From positions 1-25,845 of IMG/VR virus record IMGVR_UViG_3300030012_004034: DNA of 25,845 nucleotides, one strand, 5' to 3'. A model generated the notes under the pieces. That model made no database searches and was not told the DNA's origin. It saw only the letters and a list, made by a program, of their open reading frames with translations. Positions 7,800 through 14,586 of the stretch are shown here, piece after piece; position 1 is the first letter of the stretch; every line of letters starts with the position of its first letter. This DNA is from a virus. The position numbers and the translations under genes were made by a program.

Positions 7800-8287
7800 A
7801 TTTATTATCAAATAATTGGTCCTCTAATGCTACTGCTCTTGTTAGTGAAGGAGTAATTAGTGCTGACCACGCTGTTATACCAGACTTTATTGATATTAGA
7901 ACATTATCTGCTAATAAAGGTGTTCGTGTTGATTTAAGTAGAACACCCGCAACAATTGTTGTTTTTGAAGATTCACAATCAATTACATACCCAACAATTC
8001 ATTATGATGTAAGAAATGAAACTTATTCTTTTACCCTTCATATTCGGGTGTTGCACGACGAGCGAGGCGGAGCAGATGCCTCACACGGAAAAGACAGGCT
8101 AAGGGCTATATACTTGGTGCTTCGTAGGGTTCTTGAGAGCAAACGAACTGGTTATACTGCAAGTGATGGTTCAAAGTTCAATCAATTATTTGTTGGTTCA
8201 AGAAGCGAATCAAATGATAGAGCCAAGCGTTTATTCGGATATAAAGTCAATTTAGAAGCAAAAAGATTCGCATTATCTATTCCCTAG
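7775..8287 (+). CDS. tail-completion/tail-terminator-like protein with apparent ATT start
   Basis: The frame from 7775 to the TAG at 8285-8287 is open for 170 codons and reads as a real protein: IDEVSLLLDLLSNNW near the start, VRVDLSRTPATIVVFED in the middle, and SFTLHIRVLHDERGG, DRLRAIYLVLRRVLESKR and KRFALSIP at the end. The pattern of a helix, strands, a central helix and a final strand, and its place between adaptor and tail tube, fit a tail-completion or tail-terminator protein. The first ordinary start codon in frame is GTG at 8048, which would remove half of the protein. A strong GAGGAGGT lies six bases before the ATT at 7775. So either ATT is used as the start or a -1 frameshift links it to the gene at 7584. 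Coding status is fairly sure; the start is not. Confidence 0.62.
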   Translation: MDEVSLLLDLLSNNWSSNATALVSEGVISADHAVIPDFIDIRTLSANKGVRVDLSRTPATIVVFEDSQSITYPTIHYDVRNETYSFTLHIRVLHDERGGADASHGKDRLRAIYLVLRRVLESKRTGYTASDGSKFNQLFVGSRSESNDRAKRLFGYKVNLEAKRFALSIP

Positions 8288-8317
8288 TAAGTTTGTTAGG
8301 TAAGGGGGAGAAATAAC

Positions 8318-9952
8318 ATGAGCGCAGAAGATATATTTTTAGGAAGTCAAGCAAGTTTAACAATGGTTCCCGAAGTGGATTTGTATATTCCACTTGACCA
8401 TTCAAATAGCACAGGAAGCGGGGATAATGCCGCAAATACAAATACAGTAAAAGTTCACAGTAGTTGGGCAAATCATTTCTTGATGGTTAATAATTTATAT
8501 GTAGGTTGTATTGTCGAATTATATGCAGGGGCAGCATCCACGACTGTTATTTCTACCCATACCATTACTAGCAATACTGATAATGATATTACTTTAAGCC
8601 CTGACCCAAGAACAATTATCGCTAATGATTTTATTCATATTAGAGGATATGGTGCGCCTTGTGTTGGAGCAAAGAATACTAACACAAAAAGACTCAATGC
8701 TGATAATTGGATTGGTATTTTAGAAAGTGCTACTTTCCCTGATGTTGAAGTAGAGATGAAACAATTAAATTTGTCTCTTGGTGGTTCAAGAAACTATACT
8801 TATCAGTATAAAGGCATTGAAACCGCAGGTGCGGCTAATCTTAATCTTGTAGCAAATCATGGGGCTTTCTTATATTATGCTTTAGGAAAATGCACTCAAA
8901 TTGAGGCTAATTTTGAAGACCATCATCCCGCCAGTTCATTAGAAGCACATGGCTCAAATGGAAGTGCAGATGATAGAAGATTTGCTTTCCTTGATACTGG
9001 TGCTACTCATGGACAACAAACTATTACTTCGGGTTTTATAGAACAAGGCCCTCTTTTCTATAAAACAGCGAGAAACTCAAATATTTTAACTCCTCCTCTT
9101 CTACATGGCTTTGATACTGCCGCAAATGTAACATTGGTTAATAGAGCAGAAAGCGGAACAACAATTAATGATGCTATTATTTATACATTTGAAGAAGCAA
9201 ATGGAGAAAAATTACCTTCCTTTGCATTAGAACAAACAATGGCTAAGTCTAGCACATTAACAACTAATACTGCTTCTGATTCAGAAGATACTACATTTGT
9301 CAGAATTGCAAGAGGTAATCGAGTTAATACTTTAACAATGACGGCTAATGAAAATGAAGAAGTTAAGATGACTCTTGATTTAAATTCAAGAGCCGTTCAC
9401 AGTTTAGACCAAGATGAAAACTACGAAGCAAGAGGCGGCATTACTGATAATACTCAACTATTTAACTTTGAACAAAGGTCGGCTACTTCTTCAACAGATA
9501 AAGAACAAGAATTACTAGAACCTTTCTTTTTCTCAAGCGGTTTATTCAGCATATTTGGGCAACAATTCCTGAAAGTTACAAACTTAACTCTTACAATTAA
9601 TAACAATCTACAAGATAAAAGATTCATTGGTGTAGGTAATAAGTCAATTAAGGAAGCAATTCCTGCTCAAAGAACATATGAAGTGTCTTTTACTGCTATG
9701 GTAACTGATGATAAATTGTTTGAAGAATTATTGAATCAAACAGAAGTAGACAATGCTGCGGCTACTTTACTTACCTTACAATTTGATAAAGCAAACGGTG
9801 AACAGATTCTTATGAAGTTCCAAGATTACTTCTTAAGTTCTGCTAATTTTACCATTCCAGATGATAAAGGACCAATTACAGTAGAAGGAACTGTAATGCC
9901 AAGAACATTAAACTCATGCACAGTTAAAACACATTGGATTTTACAGGGGTGA
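8318..9952 (+). CDS. major tail (tube) protein
   Basis: A 544-residue protein, likely the subunit of the tail tube. Two regions with tube-fold patterns are visible: residues about 140-200 (ESATFPDVEVEMKQLNLSLG, YTYQYKG) and about 440-544 (RTYEVSFTAMVTDDKLFEEL, ILMKFQDYFLSSANFTIP, GPITVEGTVM). The position just before the tail chaperone and tape measure genes supports the call, and no sheath gene is present. It is longer than usual tube proteins (150-300). Residues about 44-113 form an added beta module (NNLYVGCIVELYAG, NDITLSPDPRTI, FIHIRGYG) that resembles the one in the adaptor. The ATG follows GGGGGAG. Confidence 0.65.
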   Translation: MSAEDIFLGSQASLTMVPEVDLYIPLDHSNSTGSGDNAANTNTVKVHSSWANHFLMVNNLYVGCIVELYAGAASTTVISTHTITSNTDNDITLSPDPRTIIANDFIHIRGYGAPCVGAKNTNTKRLNADNWIGILESATFPDVEVEMKQLNLSLGGSRNYTYQYKGIETAGAANLNLVANHGAFLYYALGKCTQIEANFEDHHPASSLEAHGSNGSADDRRFAFLDTGATHGQQTITSGFIEQGPLFYKTARNSNILTPPLLHGFDTAANVTLVNRAESGTTINDAIIYTFEEANGEKLPSFALEQTMAKSSTLTTNTASDSEDTTFVRIARGNRVNTLTMTANENEEVKMTLDLNSRAVHSLDQDENYEARGGITDNTQLFNFEQRSATSSTDKEQELLEPFFFSSGLFSIFGQQFLKVTNLTLTINNNLQDKRFIGVGNKSIKEAIPAQRTYEVSFTAMVTDDKLFEELLNQTEVDNAAATLLTLQFDKANGEQILMKFQDYFLSSANFTIPDDKGPITVEGTVMPRTLNSCTVKTHWILQG

Positions 9953-9956
9953 TTAA

Positions 9957-10076
9957 ATGGTTTCAAAATCAGAAAAAGGCCGTTTAATTAGAGAGAGACT
10001 TGAAGCCTCTAAGAAAAAGAAATCTAAAAAGGAAGAGGTTAAAGAAGAACCAGTTAAATCTAAATTAGCAGAATAA
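9957..10076 (+). CDS. 39-residue highly charged small protein
   Basis: A short frame with ATG at 9957 and TAA at 10074-10076. It begins MVSKSEKGRLIRERLEASKK and continues Lys/Glu-rich to the end (SKLAE). It is preceded by CAGGGGTGAT, with the tail-tube TGA inside that motif, exactly like the other junctions in this operon. It is probably a single charged helix. It could be a cofactor for tail assembly, since it lies between tail tube and chaperone genes. No family is recognised. Confidence 0.55.
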   Translation: MVSKSEKGRLIRERLEASKKKKSKKEEVKEEPVKSKLAE

Positions 10077-10080
10077 TATT

Positions 10081-10119
10081 CCACCAACACCGTTTGTTTG
10101 TTTGTTGGTTAGAAGGTGG
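10081..10119 (+). promoter_or_regulatory. hairpin that could mask the chaperone ribosome-binding site
   Basis: CCAACA (10084-10089) can pair with TGTTGG (10103-10108), with a GTTT tandem repeat in the loop. CCACC (10081-10085) can also pair with GGTGG (10115-10119), which is the ribosome-binding site of the chaperone gene starting at 10125. The pairings may nest, or switch at the shared CC, and set the level of chaperone translation. The gap has no other visible signal. Confidence 0.4.
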
Positions 10120-10124
10120 AGAAT

Positions 10125-10493
10125 ATGTTGAACAAAAAAGTTGTATCAGATAAAAGTGTGCTTTTTGCACTAAGCGAGCCTACGCTACACTATATTCGTG
10201 TAGCACCCGAAAAAGAAGAATACCTTAAAGTCTGGGTAAAAGAACCCACATGGCTTGAGGTTGATAAAGCCATTAATAGCGTTATGAAAATTAATACTAG
10301 AACGCAACAGATGGATTTAGATTTGAATGCCATGTTTAAATACATGGTTGAAAATTTTATTACAAAGACTGAACCTAGTCTTTCAGCGATTGATATTCTC
10401 AGATTAAATACTTATGTTGGTAATCAACTAAAAGATATTTTACCCAACCCATTTGATTCAATGTCAGGGGATGAAGAAAAAAACGAAGATTGA
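10125..10493 (+). CDS. tail assembly chaperone, short form (lambda gpG-like)
   Basis: The zero-frame product is 122 residues. It lies just before the tape measure gene, where siphoviruses carry the G/GT chaperone pair that coats the tape measure during tail assembly. The text WVKEPTWLEVDKAINSVMKI followed by helices (LDLNAMFKYMVENFI, IDILRLNTYVGNQL) fits these small helical proteins. The end is acidic (SGDEEKNED). I chose ATG 10125, five bases after AAGGTGG, over the GTG at 10116. A slippery A_AAA_AAC lies three codons before the TGA stop. The family is assigned by position, size and the frameshift rather than by sequence identity. Confidence 0.68.
   Translation: MLNKKVVSDKSVLFALSEPTLHYIRVAPEKEEYLKVWVKEPTWLEVDKAINSVMKINTRTQQMDLDLNAMFKYMVENFITKTEPSLSAIDILRLNTYVGNQLKDILPNPFDSMSGDEEKNED
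10478..10484 (+). promoter_or_regulatory. -1 programmed frameshift site A_AAA_AAC
   Basis: The seven bases are in the correct register (gaA AAA AAC) for a tandem -1 slip, within a run of seven A. AGGGG at 10466-10470, 7 bases upstream, could act as an internal Shine-Dalgarno stimulator, as at dnaX. After the slip, reading resumes at CGA (10484) and stays open to 10693. Such a shift is conserved in tail chaperone genes of tailed phages (lambda G/GT type). Confidence 0.75.
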
Positions 10494-10693
10494 GGGGAGC
10501 GTTAAAAGGTGGTAAAATACAACCACAAGATGTTTCTCTCATTATCGTCTATACGCTTTCTAAAGCGTTGGGCATTAGTCCTTTAGAGGTCTATAAAATG
10601 CCTAGCAGTTTAGTAGCAGATTTAATGATGATGGTTAATATACAAAATGAATTAGAAGCCGAAGAAATAGAAAAGGCAAAGAAAGGAAAGTGA
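10484..10693 (+). CDS. tail assembly chaperone, frameshift extension (lambda T-like)
   Basis: This frame is reached by the -1 slip and gives a fusion of about 189 residues (120 from the upstream frame plus 69). The added part begins RRLRGALKGGKIQPQD and continues with helices (SLIIVYTLSKALGISPLEVY, ADLMMMVNIQNELEAEE), ending in Lys. In lambda the T part binds the tail tube protein and the G part binds the tape measure. An alternative is separate translation from the TTG at 10490 that overlaps the TGA of the short form, but the slippery heptamer makes fusion more likely. Confidence 0.68.
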   Translation, partial: RRLRGALKGGKIQPQDVSLIIVYTLSKALGISPLEVYKMPSSLVADLMMMVNIQNELEAEEIEKAKKGK

Positions 10694-10697
10694 TATT

Positions 10698-12761
10698 TTG
10701 GCCGATGATGCTGCTTCAATAATGGCAACAAGAGTCGCTATGATTAATACGCGACTTGAGGTTCTTAATGAAAATCATAAGACAACAAAACAGGCTATTA
10801 AACAATTAGAAAGCACTTATACTAATTTACATGTTGAAGCAACCAAAGCATACCTGCTTACCGAAAATGGTATGAAACATATGGTTGAAACAATGGGAAA
10901 ATTAAATACAAAACTAGTTGAGCAAGAAACAGAAACGGAAGTGAAAAGACAAGAAACTATTACTAAGATTAAAGAAATATCAACTGCTAATGAAAAACTC
11001 AAAAAGGATATGCTAGAATCTAATAATGCTATTCAAAAATCAATTAAGAAAATAAATAAAGCATTAAAAAAACAACAGGCAAGTCAGCAAGATGCTGCTA
11101 AATTAATACAAGAAGAAAAGGACAGGGCTAAGGCATTTGAAAATCTTAAAAATAAATATGAAGGATTTATAACAAAAGAAGATGAGGCTATAAGTGCTTT
11201 AGATACTAGAAGTAGATTGCTTGGAAAAGCAATTGAAAAGTATAGAAAAGAAACAGGCGACAGAAAGTTGCCTTTCTTTGAAGGAATGTCTAGGTATTTA
11301 GAAGAAGGTGGAACAAGAGCAGAATATCTTGCTCAGTTTTTAACTTCATCAAGAGAAGAATTAAAAGTCTTTGGTGTTGAAGTGGGAACTGTTAGAAGAA
11401 TCATGTATGGGTTTTTACCGCCTGGAACTTTTAGAATTGTAAATAAATTCGCTTCATCTTTAAATGTCGTTGGTGCAGGTATAAGAAGCATAAGGGCTGA
11501 TGCTGAAGGAACAGGTAATATATTAACTAAAACATTATTTGCGGGAACTTTAGACAAAAAAGCCTTTGCTAGACTCAAGGGAAGAAAAGGAGAACTTGAT
11601 ACGCAAGTGTCTGAAGTTGAAGCGGATATTGCAGCAGAAGAAGGAATAATCTCAAGTTCTACTGCAAGTGACGCTCAAAAAGAATCAGCGAGAGAAGCAT
11701 TGGAATATCTTGAAGGAATAAAAGAAGAGTTGGTAAAAGAGAGAAAAGAGGTTGAAAAGAAAATTAAAAAGCAGGGCGGATTTATTGCAAAACAAATTTC
11801 TAATTCACGATTTGGAAAAGCGGGTATTGCTCTCAATGAAAGAATGACTAAAAAACTTGAAGCAATGAATGAATACTTAGATGATTTAGCAGAAAACGGA
11901 AATATTTTGCAAAAAGGTTTCGCTAAGGTCGCTAAGGTGGTCTTATCCGTAGGTAAATTTATATTCATGGCTTCAATGTATCTAATCCTTTTCTTAATTG
12001 CCTTTACTGTAATTAAGAAGTTCTTTACAAGTAATGCTGAAAAGTTTAAGGAATTCTTTAATATGGCTTCAAAAGTATTAATACCTTTGGTAAGTTTTGC
12101 TCTTGAAGGCATTATGAATACAATTAATTCAGTTCTTGAGATTATTACTGGGATATTTTCTGGTGATATAGACCAAATATTAGAAGGGGTGGTTGGTGTG
12201 CTTTTGGGTGTTGGTCAATTCCTTTTAGGGCTTATTGGAACTATTTTCTTAGGTGCGCTTTCTTTGGTTGCCTCTGTTGGTTATGTTTTGTGGGGTAAAT
12301 TCGTAGACTGGATAGAAAGTTCCGAAAGAAGTTTCATGGAAAAAATTGGAGACATTATTGGTCTAGCAATAACAATTGCAGCACTATTGTTCCTAGTTAG
12401 TTTGTTGCCTATACAATTGCCCTTCCTAATTGTGGCGGCTGTTGGTGTAGTTGTATTTAAAGCCGTTAAAAAGATAATAGAAGCAATTCCTGGTTTTGCA
12501 ACAGGAGGCGTTTCTTCTGGAGGATTGGCTATTGTCGGAGAAAAGGGACCAGAATTAGTTACTTTACCTAAAAATGCAAAAGTTCATTCTAATACAGAAA
12601 GTAAAAGCATGGTTAAGGGCGGCTCAACTGTTAATAATTTCAATATTACAATTAATGCAAAAGACTCCTCTAAAGCAGAAATGCGAAGAATGGCAGATGA
12701 AATTGGTAGAATGATAAGTTCAAAGATTAATAGAAGCACTTCCTCAAGCACATTACGGTGA
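10698..12761 (+). CDS. tail tape measure protein
   Basis: A 687-residue protein that sets tail length. Residues 1-150 form long coiled-coil helices (NEKLKKDMLESNNAIQKSI). Hydrophobic stretches lie at about 418-444, 462-487, 494-535 and 553-588, as usual for tape measures that cross the host membrane. At about 599-630 is the typical end motif FATGGVSSGG, GEKGPELVTLP. The usual ratio of about 0.15 nm per residue predicts a tail near 100 nm. It starts at TTG 10698, directly after the chaperone genes. Its TGA is part of the next gene's GGTGA. Confidence 0.85.
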   Translation: MADDAASIMATRVAMINTRLEVLNENHKTTKQAIKQLESTYTNLHVEATKAYLLTENGMKHMVETMGKLNTKLVEQETETEVKRQETITKIKEISTANEKLKKDMLESNNAIQKSIKKINKALKKQQASQQDAAKLIQEEKDRAKAFENLKNKYEGFITKEDEAISALDTRSRLLGKAIEKYRKETGDRKLPFFEGMSRYLEEGGTRAEYLAQFLTSSREELKVFGVEVGTVRRIMYGFLPPGTFRIVNKFASSLNVVGAGIRSIRADAEGTGNILTKTLFAGTLDKKAFARLKGRKGELDTQVSEVEADIAAEEGIISSSTASDAQKESAREALEYLEGIKEELVKERKEVEKKIKKQGGFIAKQISNSRFGKAGIALNERMTKKLEAMNEYLDDLAENGNILQKGFAKVAKVVLSVGKFIFMASMYLILFLIAFTVIKKFFTSNAEKFKEFFNMASKVLIPLVSFALEGIMNTINSVLEIITGIFSGDIDQILEGVVGVLLGVGQFLLGLIGTIFLGALSLVASVGYVLWGKFVDWIESSERSFMEKIGDIIGLAITIAALLFLVSLLPIQLPFLIVAAVGVVVFKAVKKIIEAIPGFATGGVSSGGLAIVGEKGPELVTLPKNAKVHSNTESKSMVKGGSTVNNFNITINAKDSSKAEMRRMADEIGRMISSKINRSTSSSTLR

Positions 12762-12765
12762 TAAA

Positions 12766-13380
12766 ATGTCAAATACAGTTTATTTAAAATTACAAACATT
12801 TGCTGGAACAGACAGCAGTATTGATACTATTCCTTTAAATGTAACTTCTGTAAGCATTTCTGTTGATAAACAGATTCCTGCCTTTCCTATACCTTTAAGT
12901 GGTTTAGCAACAGGAGAATCTCAAACAGCCGCTTTAGACTTGGGAATGTCAAGTAAAAGAATTTCTCTTAGCGGATTTATTAATGAAACTCAACTTAAAA
13001 GAAGCCATACTCCCGCTTCTGGAACAGCGACAACATTAAATTTTACTGCACAGGAGGTTGCTCAATTAATTGCTTCGGGTGTTGATTCAACTGGTCTTGC
13101 TGAATTTCAAGCAATAAATGAATTAATTATTCTTATTCCTTCTAAGATTAATGAATCTTATACAGAAGTGACTGAAAGAAATATTCCATTTACCTTTAGA
13201 GCAAGAGGCGACCCGAATGCTCTTGATAATATCAGCGTTGGCGGTTCTCAGCCATTCCCTACATCGGAAACTTCCGAAGGGCTAAAAGGGTTTATTCAAA
13301 ATTTTAATTTTGAACTAAGTTCAGAAAGTGTAGATATTAGTTTTAGTTTAGATTTCGTTGTCGCTTTAATTTTACCTTGA
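12766..13380 (+). CDS. distal tail-like structural protein
   Basis: A 204-residue, beta-rich protein without membrane segments. The N-terminal half has TIPLNVTSVSISVDKQIP, FPIPLSGLATGE and ALDLGMSSKRISLSGFI, a strand pattern like that of proteins that start the tail tip. The C-terminal end (SVDISFSLDFVVALILP) is also a set of strands. It follows the tape measure gene, the position of distal tail (Dit) proteins in siphoviruses. The family name is inferred from position and fold pattern. Its ATG lies behind GGTGATAA, and its TGA stop is within the next gene's TGAGGT. Confidence 0.5.
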   Translation: MSNTVYLKLQTFAGTDSSIDTIPLNVTSVSISVDKQIPAFPIPLSGLATGESQTAALDLGMSSKRISLSGFINETQLKRSHTPASGTATTLNFTAQEVAQLIASGVDSTGLAEFQAINELIILIPSKINESYTEVTERNIPFTFRARGDPNALDNISVGGSQPFPTSETSEGLKGFIQNFNFELSSESVDISFSLDFVVALILP

Positions 13381-13389
13381 GGTTATATC

Positions 13390-14586
13390 ATGGCATATGC
13401 TATTTTTACAGGAAAACAACGCTCGCTTGTTTTTCCAATTATGTGTAATGGTTTTTTAACTTTGAGTTATACAGATAATATTGCATCTTTAGGAACTGGC
13501 CTTCCCTATGGTTTATGGGATTTAGACAAAAATTTTACCTTTGAATGTGTTCTAACACCATATGAAATAAATGGTTATGGTTTTTATGGTGCATCAGGAA
13601 ATGAGTTTCCATCAGGATTTACAGACAATAATCCTTCGGGAAATGATAAAGCATATATTTCAGGAAGTAAAAAGATACAGAATGGATTGAATGCTCTCGC
13701 AACTGAAAGCAATTATGAAAGCCATAAATACATGGATAAGGATGATAGAGGAACACACGAAATGCGTATTTTTCATAGCACTAATTTACAAATTAGTTTA
13801 CTCAACAATACAACGCATAATTTCAATAATCCTGCAAGATATAAAATAAAAGTGGGAATAAAACTAGGAACAGCCGCTATGGAATATTTCACAACTGATG
13901 AAGTCATTGTTCCCAATTTAGGAGGACAATATTCTTATGCTGCTGATGAGTGGACTGACGGAGATAATGATTTAACAGGATTTAATGTGGACGGAAAAGC
14001 ACAGTATCGTCTTATTGGAAAAACCAGTTCTTTGATTAATGTAAGTAATGCTTACAATATAAGCGGTGGAAATCCTAACGATTTTGTCGGAACATCATTT
14101 CAGGATAAAGAAATATTCAAAAGAGATGGATTTACCTTTACTTCTATTGGATTTAGTCAAAGTGCCACATCTAGCGCATTAACTTTAAAAGCCGCCCCTT
14201 CTCCTGCAATTGGGGTAAATACTGATTTATATGTCCATGATAAATTTTTTGAGCCAAGTTATATCAATAATACACATCATATTGCGTGTGCATGGGATAA
14301 TTCCACTAAAGAGATACTTATTTTCTTCAATGGCAGATTAATCAAGAGGGCGAACCATACCCAAACAGATTCATTTTCAATGGCCGCAGAAGATTTTTAT
14401 ATTGGTGCAAATGGTCAGGGAACAGAAGGAGCAGACTCAGCCAAAACGAATAATCAGTTTATGGGAGAATTGCATGAATTAAGCATCATGAACATCAGAA
14501 AAACACAATTTAATGCAATAAATAATCTAATGCCTAATTTTAATAATACTGTCCTTTATTTAAGATTTGAGGAGGTTGATGAATAA
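13390..14586 (+). CDS. tail-tip protein with LamG/concanavalin-like lectin domain
   Basis: A 398-residue protein. The C-terminal half shows a jelly-roll lectin pattern: HHIACAWDNSTKEILIFFNG, then FYIGANGQG and FMGELHELSIMNI, as in LamG/pentraxin-like domains. The N-terminal part (FTFECVLTPYEINGYGFYG) may contain the first strands of the same or a second such domain. Such modules bind carbohydrate and are common in receptor-binding tail proteins, so it may recognise host surface glycans. The ATG follows TGAGGT. Its stop overlaps the next start as TAATG. Confidence 0.6.
   Translation: MAYAIFTGKQRSLVFPIMCNGFLTLSYTDNIASLGTGLPYGLWDLDKNFTFECVLTPYEINGYGFYGASGNEFPSGFTDNNPSGNDKAYISGSKKIQNGLNALATESNYESHKYMDKDDRGTHEMRIFHSTNLQISLLNNTTHNFNNPARYKIKVGIKLGTAAMEYFTTDEVIVPNLGGQYSYAADEWTDGDNDLTGFNVDGKAQYRLIGKTSSLINVSNAYNISGGNPNDFVGTSFQDKEIFKRDGFTFTSIGFSQSATSSALTLKAAPSPAIGVNTDLYVHDKFFEPSYINNTHHIACAWDNSTKEILIFFNGRLIKRANHTQTDSFSMAAEDFYIGANGQGTEGADSAKTNNQFMGELHELSIMNIRKTQFNAINNLMPNFNNTVLYLRFEEVDE

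Noticed and set aside
8048-8287. A separate 79-residue gene starting at GTG 8048
   Set aside because: The frame continues upstream as clear protein for 90 codons and GTG 8048 has no ribosome-binding site. It is the second half of the 7775-8287 gene.
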